This document shows, one piece after another, positions 1-8,085 of a DNA stretch of 11,102 nt. A model generated the notes under the pieces. It had not been told where the DNA came from and made no database searches. It saw only the letters and a list, made by a program, of their open reading frames with translations. A program made the translations under genes and the position numbers. Numbering within the stretch: position 1 is the stretch's first letter; each line of letters begins with the position of its first letter. The DNA is from Chloroflexota bacterium (lineage in GTDB: Bacteria > Chloroflexota > UBA4733), in assembly GCA_023381895.1 (NCBI GenBank), contig JAMCTA010000113.1:1-11102 (forward strand), read 5' to 3'.

Positions 1-3000
1 CTCACGATGGTGGAGACGGCGCTCGTCTGGCCTACGAGCAACTTCCTAGCAACCTACTTCAATGAGGCGACGTCGAAGCTCAACCCGGCTAACGTCGGCT
101 ACTCGTTCTTCGTCTACGGAGACTTTCCCGTCATCCTTGTGAAATGGCTCTCAATTCAGCTCCATCGCACGGCCTATGACCAGGTCTATCTCGTTGGGCG
201 CGCAGTGGTCGCGACCACTGATGTCGCAACAGTGCTCATCGCCTTCCTACTAGGAAGGCAAGTCTTCCGTAGTGACAAGATTGCCCTGCTCACCGCTTTC
301 TTCTACGCTTGCTCTGCCCTAGCAATCCAGCAGTCGCATTTCTTCGTCGTCGACAGCATGAGCACGTTCTTCGTGATCCTTTCCCTCCTCTTCATGGTGC
401 GGGTCTACCAATACGGACGCTGGAGCGACTATGTCCTCGGTGGCCTATTCGTAGGCGTGTCGCTTGCGAGCAAGGCATCGGTCTACCCGATCAGCTTCAT
501 CATGGTGGTGGCTGCCGCTTACCGCCTCTGGCTCGCCTGGGGTGCCGGACAGCGTCCGCGTACCGTGATCGTGCAGGACACCCTTCTCCAGCTCGTGGCC
601 AGTGGCCTCGTCGCACTCGTGGCCTTCCGGGTGCTGCAACCTTACGCCTTCTCAACAGCGGCGCCTGGTCTGGCATTATCTCCGCGCTGGCTCTCGAGCA
701 TGCTGCAGGCGAAAGCCTGGCAGGACGGTATTCTCGAAGCCCCATTCGCCTGGCAATGGACTGAGCGGACACCTATTCTCTTTCCCCTTCGCAACATGGT
801 GCTGTGGGGAATGGGCCTTCCCCTTGGCATCACGGCCTGGGCTGGCTGGGCTTTTGCCGGCTGGAGGCTCATCCGGCGTGGCCGCACGGAGCATCTGATC
901 CCGTGGTCGTGGACGGCACTATTCTTCTTCATCGAGGGAACCCAATGGGTCAAGTCGATGCGGTACTTCCTGCCGATTTACCCGACGCTGGCCCTCTTCG
1001 CCGCCTGGGCGCTCGTGCGCCTGTGGGAGCAGACTCGCAGCCCAACACTCCTAGTTTTCCCTACCCGGCTGACGCAGGTGCTCACCCGCTTCCATCTGCA
1101 GCGGCAGTGGCAGCAGCGAGCTTCAACCGGGCTCGCAGTCGCCGTGTCAGGACTCACGCTTCTCTACGCCATCGCCTTTATGCACGTCTACACAACACCT
1201 CTCACCAGGGTGGCAGCGTCGCGCTGGATCTACGCCCACATTCCTGTGGGTACAGCCATCGCCAACGAAACCGAGTGGGACGATGCGCTGCCGCTGCCCA
1301 TTGATGGTCACATCAGCTTTGGCAAAGGTGGTTACGTTGGGCTCAATCTGAAACTCACCGACGCCGACAGCCCTCAGAAGCTCCAGCACATTCTCGACAC
1401 GCTGGACAAGGCCCAATACGTTGTCATCTCGAGTAATCGCCAATACGGCTCAATGCCGCGGATGCCACTCCGCTTCCCTATGATGGTGCGCTATTACCAC
1501 GCACTCTTCAGTGGCGCGCTCGGGTTCAAGAAGGTTGCCGAGTTCAATTCAGGGCCAAGCCTCTTCGGCATCACACTCGACGATCAGAGCGCCGAAGAAG
1601 CGTGGACTGTGTACGACCATCCGCGGGTCATGATCTTCGAGAAGACGCCCGCCTACTCACGTGCCCAGGCGCAGCAGCTGCTCACGGTCGATTGGAATGC
1701 AATCGTGCCGCTAAGCCCACGACAGTACACAGCAGCACCGACTGCTCTTCTGCTGCCCAAGGCCATTGCAAAGGTCGATGAAGCTCACGGCACCTGGAGC
1801 TCAATCTTCGACCCTGCTTCGCTCATGAACCGGCTGCCTCTACTGTTCTGGGTGCTGTTTCTGCTCGTGGTCGGCCTCGTCGGGGTACCCGTCTCATGGC
1901 TGGCACTGCGCCCTCTGCCCGATCGCGGCTTGGCGCTGGCCCGCCCTATCGGCGTGCTCATCATCAGCTGGCTGATCTGGATGGTCGCGAGTCTCCACAT
2001 CATGCGGTTCACACGCTTTGGTATCGCGGCTGCCTTCCTCGTTGCACTGTTCGGGGCCGGTGTCGCCGGCTGGCACTGCCGCTCTGAGCTGCTGGCATGG
2101 CTACGAGCACACTGGCGACTGCTGCTCCTGGAAGAAGGGGTGTTCTGGTTCTGCTTTGCGCTCGTCGTCTTCATCCGCTGGCTCAACCCGGATCTGTGGC
2201 ATCCAATTCTCGGGGGAGAGAAACCCATGGACTTCTCTTTCCTCAACGCCACGATCAAGACCAGTTACTTTCCACCTTATGACCCCTGGTTCGCTGGTGG
2301 CGAGATGAACTACTACTACTACGGCTTTGTGCTCGCAGCCGTACCCATCAAGCTCCTCGGGATCGTTCCGGCCGTGGCCTACAACTTAGTCATCCCCACC
2401 TGGTTTGCTTTCCTGGCAACGGCTACCTTTGCAGCAACGCTTGCTCTCGCCACACAGGTCTCGACTCGGCGACCGGCGTGGCTGCGCCCGGAGTTCATTG
2501 CCCTCTTCGGGGCACTCTGTGTGGCTGTCGCCGGCAACCTTGACGAAGTCGTATTGATCGTCCAAGGGCTGCTCATGCTGGCGCCACAGCCTGCAGTCCA
2601 CATCGGCTTGCCAGTCGTGGCTGGGGTTGTGCAGGCAGTACAAGGCCTTGGCCAGCTGCTGCAGGGCCACCCTCTGCCATTCCGTATCGAGTGGTGGTAC
2701 TGGAACGCGACGCGGGTGATCCATCATCCACCGAACGAAGCAGGGCCGATCAACGAAATGCCCTGGTTCACTTTCCTCTTCGCTGATCTCCACGCACACC
2801 TGCTCGCCATGCCCTACGCCATGGGTGCAATCGCTGTGCTGATCGGCGTTGTGCGCTCACTCACGGAGCATCGCCCGAAGCACGAAGAGTGGGCGCACCT
2901 CATCTTGCTTGCGCTCATTCTTGGTGCGCTCTGGACGGTGAATACGTGGGACGTGCCAGCATACTACTTGCTCACTGCTGCTGCGCTGCTCTTCGCAGGC

Positions 3001-4326
3001 ATCTACCAGCGTGGCTGGTGGCGGGGCAGCCTCACCGGCATTGGGCGGACGATTGTGACGGTCGCGCTCGCCTATGCTTTCTTCCTCCCTTTTCATCACA
3101 ACTACGCTGCTCCACCTGCGGGTATCGGCCTCTGGCAAGGAAGCCGCACACCACTCGCAGACTACGTCACGATTTGGGGCTTCTTCCTCTTTCTCACCTA
3201 TGGCGCGCTCCTCCTCGACTTCTTCCGGGCCAGCGATCTGAACCCTGTGGTACGCTATCTACGGCTCCGCTGGCGCTACTGGTATCGCTGGTCACACGTC
3301 ACGAGGCTTGGCCGCGTCTTGCTCTTACCCCGGCCCGCATTCACGTGGGGGCTCGGCATGGTCTGGACCGCCTGCATCGCTGCCGCTGGCTTGGTCCTCT
3401 TGCACCTCGCCGCTTCGGCACTAGCGCTCCTCACACTCACGTTCATCGCGCTCCTCTTCGTGCGGCGTCCTCCAGCGAATGCTGAGCCACTTTCTCAGCA
3501 ACGTCTACTCTGGCAGTGGACACTCGCCCTCCTCTTTCTCGCCGTCGGCATCACCCTCGGGGTAGAGTTCATCGTCATCAAGAACGTAGACATCGGCCGC
3601 ATGAATACGGTCTTCAAGTTCTATATCGCTGCCTGGCTGTTGTGGGGTCTTGCCTCGGCAATCTGTGCGGCCCGCGTTTTTGCCGCCCTTCCGCGCTTGC
3701 GTCCACAGTTGCGATCGGTGTGGCAGTATGGGTTCGGCGCTCTTTTCGCCGCCGTCTTGCTGTACCCGGTATGCTCAACCATCGCAAAGGTGCAAGATCG
3801 CTTCGATGTCAATGTTGGTCACACGCTGAATGGTATGGCCTTTATGACCAAAGCGAAGCTGCAAGATCACGGACAGGTCATCCCACTGCGCGACGACCTG
3901 GCGGCGATACGGTGGATGCAGGAACACGTTCACGGCTCCCCGGTCATAGCCGAAGAGAATACCGCTCCCGTACTCTATGGCTGGGGGGATCGCTTCGCGT
4001 GGTTCACGGGGAATCCGGACGTGATTGGCTGGCAGTTCCACGAGCAGCAGCAACGCATGGTTGTTCCCCAGTCGATGGTGAATGACCGCGTCACTGCAGT
4101 TCAGCAAGCGTACGCCGTATCAGATCCACAAGTTGCCTACAACATCTTTGCGCGCTACGGTGTCACCTACATCATCGTTGGCGGTCTTGAGCGGGCCTAC
4201 GCCCCCCAGGGCATGGCGAAGTGGGCCGCAGGCGTGGGGCGGTACTGGACGGTGGCCTACCAGCACAACGGCGACACGATCTATAAGATGATTCCACAAG
4301 CGTCCAGTACGCAGAGTGCAGGCTGA
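1..4326 (+). CDS. GT39-like glycosyltransferase fused to DUF2298 (Chlor_Arch_YYY) membrane protein, 5' partial
   Basis: This is a very large polytopic membrane protein, probably transferring sugar from a polyprenyl-linked donor at the outer face of the membrane. The frame is open to base 1. The ATG at 7 is probably internal, because relatives carry an HPDERFL-type catalytic motif just before the LTMVE seen here. Counting that Met as residue 1, 1439 aa are visible. Residues 1-400 are GT39/ArnT-like, with repeated hydrophobic segments and SHFFVVDSMSTFF at 110-122. Residues 400-605 form a mostly soluble domain. Residues 610-1430 are DUF2298, with WHPILGGEKPMDFSFLN (731-747), YFPPYDPWFAGG (754-765), NEMPWFTFLFADLHAH (916-931), NTWDVPAYY (979-987), MNTVFKFY (1199-1206) and a C-terminal soluble part containing GNPDVIGWQFHEQQQR (1335-1350). 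The DUF2298 function is not established. It heads a packed four-gene set. Family assignment is strong; the substrate is unknown. Confidence 0.9.
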   Translation, partial: LTMVETALVWPTSNFLATYFNEATSKLNPANVGYSFFVYGDFPVILVKWLSIQLHRTAYDQVYLVGRAVVATTDVATVLIAFLLGRQVFRSDKIALLTAFFYACSALAIQQSHFFVVDSMSTFFVILSLLFMVRVYQYGRWSDYVLGGLFVGVSLASKASVYPISFIMVVAAAYRLWLAWGAGQRPRTVIVQDTLLQLVASGLVALVAFRVLQPYAFSTAAPGLALSPRWLSSMLQAKAWQDGILEAPFAWQWTERTPILFPLRNMVLWGMGLPLGITAWAGWAFAGWRLIRRGRTEHLIPWSWTALFFFIEGTQWVKSMRYFLPIYPTLALFAAWALVRLWEQTRSPTLLVFPTRLTQVLTRFHLQRQWQQRASTGLAVAVSGLTLLYAIAFMHVYTTPLTRVAASRWIYAHIPVGTAIANETEWDDALPLPIDGHISFGKGGYVGLNLKLTDADSPQKLQHILDTLDKAQYVVISSNRQYGSMPRMPLRFPMMVRYYHALFSGALGFKKVAEFNSGPSLFGITLDDQSAEEAWTVYDHPRVMIFEKTPAYSRAQAQQLLTVDWNAIVPLSPRQYTAAPTALLLPKAIAKVDEAHGTWSSIFDPASLMNRLPLLFWVLFLLVVGLVGVPVSWLALRPLPDRGLALARPIGVLIISWLIWMVASLHIMRFTRFGIAAAFLVALFGAGVAGWHCRSELLAWLRAHWRLLLLEEGVFWFCFALVVFIRWLNPDLWHPILGGEKPMDFSFLNATIKTSYFPPYDPWFAGGEMNYYYYGFVLAAVPIKLLGIVPAVAYNLVIPTWFAFLATATFAATLALATQVSTRRPAWLRPEFIALFGALCVAVAGNLDEVVLIVQGLLMLAPQPAVHIGLPVVAGVVQAVQGLGQLLQGHPLPFRIEWWYWNATRVIHHPPNEAGPINEMPWFTFLFADLHAHLLAMPYAMGAIAVLIGVVRSLTEHRPKHEEWAHLILLALILGALWTVNTWDVPAYYLLTAAALLFAGIYQRGWWRGSLTGIGRTIVTVALAYAFFLPFHHNYAAPPAGIGLWQGSRTPLADYVTIWGFFLFLTYGALLLDFFRASDLNPVVRYLRLRWRYWYRWSHVTRLGRVLLLPRPAFTWGLGMVWTACIAAAGLVLLHLAASALALLTLTFIALLFVRRPPANAEPLSQQRLLWQWTLALLFLAVGITLGVEFIVIKNVDIGRMNTVFKFYIAAWLLWGLASAICAARVFAALPRLRPQLRSVWQYGFGALFAAVLLYPVCSTIAKVQDRFDVNVGHTLNGMAFMTKAKLQDHGQVIPLRDDLAAIRWMQEHVHGSPVIAEENTAPVLYGWGDRFAWFTGNPDVIGWQFHEQQQRMVVPQSMVNDRVTAVQQAYAVSDPQVAYNIFARYGVTYIIVGGLERAYAPQGMAKWAAGVGRYWTVAYQHNGDTIYKMIPQASSTQSAG

Positions 4327-4328
4327 GG
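4325..4328 (+). promoter_or_regulatory. Ribosome binding site overlapping the upstream stop codon
   Basis: GAGG begins inside the TGA of the upstream membrane-protein gene and lies 6 nt before the epimerase ATG at 4335. This arrangement favours translational coupling between the two genes. Confidence 0.5.
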
Positions 4329-4334
4329 TCGTCG

Positions 4335-5366
4335 ATGGCACGAGTCGTGGTGACGGGCGGAGCTGGCTTCATTGGATCCAACCTGACCGCCCGGCTCCTT
4401 CGTGAAGGTCACGACGTGACCCTTTTCGATCATCTGGGCCGGGCGCACGTGCACCAGAACCTCGCCTGGCTTCAAGGCCTCTCCGAAGCCGGCCGCCTCC
4501 AGGTCGTCCGGGCCGATCTCGCTGACTTTCCTGCTGTCGTTGCAGCCTGTGCCGGTACTCAGCGGATCTATCATCTCGGCGGCCAGGTCGCTGTGACGTC
4601 CTCGCTGGTTGATCCACGCACCGATTTCCTGAGCAACGCTTACGGTACACTCAACGTGCTCGAAGCAGCACGCCTCGTGGGCGACAATCCCATTGTGCTC
4701 TACAGCAGCACAAACAAGGTCTATGGAGACCTCCGGCATCTACGGGTTCGCGAGGAAGCGACACGCTACGCGTTTGTAGAGAGCGATTTCGGCGTCAGTG
4801 AAACAGAGCCGCTAGACCTCCATACACCCTACGGCTGTTCAAAGGGAGCAGGCGAGCAGTACGTCCGCGACTACTTCCGCGTGTACGGCATCCGCACCGT
4901 CGTGTTCCGTCAGAGCTGCATCTATGGCAAGCGCCAGTTCGGATCCGAGGACCAAGGATGGGTTGCCTGGCTCACCCTTGCCTCCTACTTTGGGAAGCAG
5001 ATCACGATCTTCGGAGACGGAAAGCAGGTGCGTGATCTCCTCTACGTCGATGACCTCCTCGACGTCTACGGCGCTGCCGTCGCAGCAATTGATCAGGTGG
5101 CAGGCGAGGTGTTCAATGTGGGCGGCGGACCTGCCCACACTGTGAGTGTGTGGAGAGAATTCGGCCCATTGCTGCAGGGGCTGCTCGGCAGAAGCATTCC
5201 TGTCCAGTTTGCCCCCTGGCGTCCCAGCGACCAGCGTGTCTTCATCGCCGATATCCGCAAGGCTCGGCGCTTGCTGGGATGGGAGCCTCGAGTGAGCGTA
5301 CCCGAAGGAGTATCACGCCTGCTGAGCTGGATCCAGGCCCATCCACAGCTATTCGAAGCCGCTTAG
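4335..5366 (+). CDS. NAD-dependent nucleotide-sugar epimerase, CDP-paratose 2-epimerase-like (extended SDR)
   Basis: A cytoplasmic extended short-chain dehydrogenase of 343 aa, the usual length for sugar-nucleotide epimerases. The N-terminal Rossmann fold has GGAGFIG at residues 8-14. The acidic residue D32 follows beta-2 and would bind the NAD ribose. SSTNKVYGD (124-132) supplies the catalytic Ser/Thr, and Y166/K170 in YGCSK form the YxxxK catalytic pair. RQSCIYGKRQFGSEDQGW (192-209) is the substrate-binding segment typical of the CDP-paratose/CDP-tyvelose epimerase subgroup, which inverts C2 of a CDP-3,6-dideoxyhexose. The ATG at 4335 lies 8 bp after the previous stop. No CDP-glucose synthesis genes (RfbF/RfbG type) lie in the window, so UDP- or dTDP-sugar epimerisation remains possible. 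SDR membership is firm; the exact substrate is inferred. Confidence 0.88.
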   Translation: MARVVVTGGAGFIGSNLTARLLREGHDVTLFDHLGRAHVHQNLAWLQGLSEAGRLQVVRADLADFPAVVAACAGTQRIYHLGGQVAVTSSLVDPRTDFLSNAYGTLNVLEAARLVGDNPIVLYSSTNKVYGDLRHLRVREEATRYAFVESDFGVSETEPLDLHTPYGCSKGAGEQYVRDYFRVYGIRTVVFRQSCIYGKRQFGSEDQGWVAWLTLASYFGKQITIFGDGKQVRDLLYVDDLLDVYGAAVAAIDQVAGEVFNVGGGPAHTVSVWREFGPLLQGLLGRSIPVQFAPWRPSDQRVFIADIRKARRLLGWEPRVSVPEGVSRLLSWIQAHPQLFEAA

Positions 5367-5368
5367 CA

Positions 5369-6676
5369 GTGCGCGTGCTCTTCAGTCTCACGTACTATCG
5401 TCCGCACGTCTCGGGCCTGACGATCTACGTGCAGCGTGTTGCCGAGACCCTGGTGCGCCGGGGGCACCAGGTAACTGTGCTCACGTCGCAGTACGTCCCG
5501 CAGCTGCCTCGGGAGGAAGTGCTCCACGGCGTCCGCATCGTACGCGTACCAATCGTTGCACGCATGAGCAAGGGTGTGATCATGCCACTCTACGTGCCAA
5601 TCGCTTGCCGCTTGCTGCGCAGTCATGACGTCGCCGTCGGCAATCTGCCTTCCACCCCGCTTGAAGCTGTCGGGCTGCCGCTCCTCGGCAAGGAGGCAGG
5701 CCGTCCAGTGGTGATGACCTATCACTGCGATGTGCAGCTCCCGCCTGGGATAGCCAACCGGGCCGTTGACGAAGGCGTATTCTGGAGCAATATTCTCGGC
5801 ATCAACACTGCCACGCGGGTCGTCTCCTACACGGAAGACTACGCTACCCATAGCCGCGTCATCCGGCGGTTCCCGCAGAAACGGGTGATCATACCGCCCC
5901 CTGTGGCCATGCCCGTGCCGGCGTCTGCGCAGGTTGCGCAGTTCCGCACCCGATTCGACCTCGAGGGGCGTCCAGTTGTCGGATTTGTAGCCCGCTTCGC
6001 CACTGAGAAGGGTGTGGAGTACGCCATAGAAGCCCTCGCTCTGCTCATCGATCGCTTCCCAAAACTCAAGATGCTCTTTGTAGGCGAGCACCGCAACGTC
6101 ATCGGGGAAGAGGCGTACTGGAAGCGCATGCAGCCACTCCTGCGTGAGTTCCGGGAGCACTGGGCCTTCACCGGTGTGCTAGATCCTGCTGATCCGGCGC
6201 AGCTGGCCAGCCTCTATGCTGCCTGCACCGTCACAATACTGCCGAGCATCAACAGCACAGAGAGCTTCGGCCTGGTTCAGGTCGAAAGCATGCTCTGTGG
6301 CACCCCCGTAGTGGCAGTAGACCTTCCTGGAGTTCGCCAGCCAGTGCTGATCACCGGGATGGGCAAGATCGTGCCACCTCGTAACGCCCGCGCCCTTGCC
6401 AGCGCCATCGCCGCCATCCTGACCGACCCAACGCCGTTCTTGCGCCCGCGCAGTGCGATTGAAGAGCACTTCAGCAGCGAGCGCACTGCCGCTTGCTATG
6501 AGCAGCTTCTGGAAGAGCTCACAGGCTCTGCTCCCCGGCAGCGATCCCTGGCGAGCAGTGCGCCAATCTCGAGAACGCTCTCACGCCATGAGCCTCCAGC
6601 GACACGAGAGCGGGCTGACGTACAGACGGCGCCGGGCCCAGCGGAGATTGGAGGCTCCGGACCGTCCCATGCGTGA
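5369..6676 (+). CDS. Glycosyltransferase family 4 (GT-B fold)
   Basis: A cytoplasmic or membrane-associated retaining glycosyltransferase of 435 aa that would add a sugar from a nucleotide donor to a lipid or glycan acceptor. The N-terminal half starts MRVLFSLTYYRPHVSGLTIY with the usual G-rich acceptor loop, then VMTYHCDV (115-122). The C-terminal donor half begins near VGFVARFATEKGVEYAIEA (204-222), the classic GT4 segment with R209 and K214. The E-x7-E motif is E298-E306 within ESFGLVQVE, followed by GTPVVAVDLPGVRQPV (311-326). The GTG start at 5369 is chosen because it lies 2 bp after the epimerase stop and begins the first beta strand; an ATG at 5150 would overlap the epimerase by over 200 bp. 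There is no clear Shine-Dalgarno, so reinitiation is likely. Residues after about 386 form a Pro/Ala/Ser/Arg-rich tail of about 50 aa that overlaps the next gene. Confidence 0.9.
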   Translation: MRVLFSLTYYRPHVSGLTIYVQRVAETLVRRGHQVTVLTSQYVPQLPREEVLHGVRIVRVPIVARMSKGVIMPLYVPIACRLLRSHDVAVGNLPSTPLEAVGLPLLGKEAGRPVVMTYHCDVQLPPGIANRAVDEGVFWSNILGINTATRVVSYTEDYATHSRVIRRFPQKRVIIPPPVAMPVPASAQVAQFRTRFDLEGRPVVGFVARFATEKGVEYAIEALALLIDRFPKLKMLFVGEHRNVIGEEAYWKRMQPLLREFREHWAFTGVLDPADPAQLASLYAACTVTILPSINSTESFGLVQVESMLCGTPVVAVDLPGVRQPVLITGMGKIVPPRNARALASAIAAILTDPTPFLRPRSAIEEHFSSERTAACYEQLLEELTGSAPRQRSLASSAPISRTLSRHEPPATRERADVQTAPGPAEIGGSGPSHA

Positions 6677-7598
6677 TGAAGCCAAGCCTTTTCTGGCACC
6701 GGCAGCGCCGCCGCGCCGCTCGATCCCGGAGGATCCACTCGTTGCTCATCTCACCACGGTACCTATGTTTCGCGCGCTCATCAGGAGTATCGAGGTGCGA
6801 TTATTCCGCCAGGAGCTACCTCTTACCAAGCCGGTACTAGATCTTGGCTGTGGCGATGGCCATTTCGCCTCTCAAACCTTTCCAGAGGTGATCGATGCTG
6901 GCATCGACCCCGACGCCGCAATGGTGCAGGAGGCGCGAATCCGGCAGGCCTATCGCTGGCCCATGGTCGCCGATGCTCGGGCGCTGCCCTTTACCGGCGC
7001 CTCATTCAACACCGTGATCGCCAACTGCGTCATCGAGCATATTCCCGGAGTGGATGCAGTGCTGAGCGAAGCCTACCGGGTGCTGCGCCCAGGAGGACGG
7101 CTGCTCTTCGGCGTGCCGAGCGAGCACTTCGCTGGGATGCTCTTCTTTTCGACGCTGCTCCGGCATCTCCGGCTACGGCGCAGTGCCAGCGCCTACGGAC
7201 GCTGGTTCAACCACCATTCCATCCACATCAACGTCGCCTCGTGCTCGAGCTGGCACGAGCGCCTGCAGCGCCACGGCTTTGTCGTTGAGAGCTACACATA
7301 TTACATGTCTGCCCGGACAGCACGGGCTTTTGATGTGCTGCACTACCTCAGCCTCCCACGCCTCCTCAGTCACAAGCTGACGGGACGCTGGGTCATCCAC
7401 CCTCTCCGCATCGTGACCCTGTTCTACGCCGCCTGGCTCCGCCCCTTCGTCGAGGAGCCGTACCCTGTCACTGGTGCCGATATCTTCTTTCGGGCGCGCA
7501 AGCCGCTCATTGAGGTCGCTCGAGCCGGCGCCAGCGTACTCCCCGCAGTAACGGATCCCGGATCGAAGATCCAGCAGGGCGAGGTAGCAGATCGGTGA
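6669..7598 (+). CDS. Class I SAM-dependent methyltransferase (Methyltransf_11 type)
   Basis: A soluble methyltransferase of 309 aa that would move a methyl group from S-adenosylmethionine to a small or glycan/lipid acceptor. Motif I is VLDLGCGDG (56-64); D80 in GIDPD is the acidic residue for the SAM ribose. Motif II/III region is ADARALPF...VIANCVIEHIP (101-126), and the post-motif segment is LRPGGRLLFGVP (139-150). The C-terminal third contains hydrophobic stretches, such as VTLFYAAWLRPF (249-260), that may touch membrane or lipid substrate. The ATG at 6669 overlaps the GT4 stop by 8 bp. GGAGG at 6650-6654 lies 14 nt upstream, rather far. An in-frame ATG at 6588 would add 27 arginine-rich residues and is less likely. 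Context suggests methylation of the glycan or its lipid carrier. Fold assignment is firm; acceptor is unknown. Confidence 0.87.
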   Translation: MRDEAKPFLAPAAPPRRSIPEDPLVAHLTTVPMFRALIRSIEVRLFRQELPLTKPVLDLGCGDGHFASQTFPEVIDAGIDPDAAMVQEARIRQAYRWPMVADARALPFTGASFNTVIANCVIEHIPGVDAVLSEAYRVLRPGGRLLFGVPSEHFAGMLFFSTLLRHLRLRRSASAYGRWFNHHSIHINVASCSSWHERLQRHGFVVESYTYYMSARTARAFDVLHYLSLPRLLSHKLTGRWVIHPLRIVTLFYAAWLRPFVEEPYPVTGADIFFRARKPLIEVARAGASVLPAVTDPGSKIQQGEVADR

Positions 7599-7785
7599 GA
7601 GCAAATTTCTGCCGCAGCGCTTCGCCGGATACCGGTTCGTACAGCAGACCTACCCACACGGCACACTGGTGACGCTGCCTTCCCCCATCGTACGACCCGT
7701 CTCAGCCGCACTGGGTACACAACGCGAGTCTGTTGCCAACGACCGACTTCACGAATGCATTTACGCAGGAGTAGGCTAGGTCCGC

Positions 7786-7803
7786 CGGCACAACGTTGTG
7801 CCG
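7786..7803. repeat. Perfect 18-bp palindrome
   Basis: CGGCACAACGTTGTGCCG is a perfect dyad centred between 7794 and 7795, and the next bases do not pair. It is followed by CTTCG rather than a T-run, so a rho-independent terminator is unlikely. Size and symmetry fit a dimeric regulator's operator upstream of the AftB/ZomB-like gene, but that role is inferred. Confidence 0.6.
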
Positions 7804-7818
7804 CTTCGTTGCCATAGA

Positions 7819-7901
7819 CAGGCCTGGGACAGCTCCGAAGGATGGTCTCCTCCTCTACGGATCGACGAAGCTGATAGGCCACTCTTCCCCTCCCAGGCCT
7901 G
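7819..7901. repeat. Pair of 11-bp inverted repeats
   Basis: CAGGCCTGGGA at 7819-7829 is the exact reverse complement of TCCCAGGCCTG at 7891-7901, separated by 61 nt. Because AGGCCT is itself palindromic, the two sites also share CAGGCCTGG in direct orientation (7819-7827 and 7894-7902). They could form a long stem or be a paired protein-binding site. No transposase or target duplication was seen. Confidence 0.5.
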
Positions 7902-8085
7902 GCCCGCCACACTGCGCGCACCAGATGTGCTAGAACGGAAGCGTGGCAGTCCGTGCCCGAGGTGTGGCGGGGCTGCCGGCTCAAGTGACGCACGTTCCCC
8001 CGTGCTGGGAGCACGGCTATGAGAGAAGCGCCGCCAAGGTGGTGATCGAAACGGCGCCCCGGCGCGGGCGCCCGCCGCTGCGTAA

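Noticed and set aside
5150..5368. N-terminal extension of the GT4 protein from ATG 5150
   Set aside because: It would overlap the epimerase by over 200 bp, has no family similarity, and the GT-B fold starts exactly at GTG 5369.
5363..6160. Minus-strand open frame of 265 codons
   Set aside because: It is the shadow of the GT4 gene, whose plus-strand frame carries the family motifs; the antisense product resembles nothing.
7733..7761. Possible promoter TTGCCA with 17-nt spacer to TGCATT
   Set aside because: The -10 matches the consensus at only half its positions and the region is not A+T-rich.
7819..7901. Insertion-sequence ends
   Set aside because: The 11-bp arms enclose only 61 nt with no transposase and no flanking target duplication.
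7798..8022. 74-codon frame with a single CPRCGG, resembling half of a zinc ribbon
   Set aside because: It has only one Cys pair, a GTG start inside the palindrome, no ribosome binding site and no other zinc ligand pair; probably chance.
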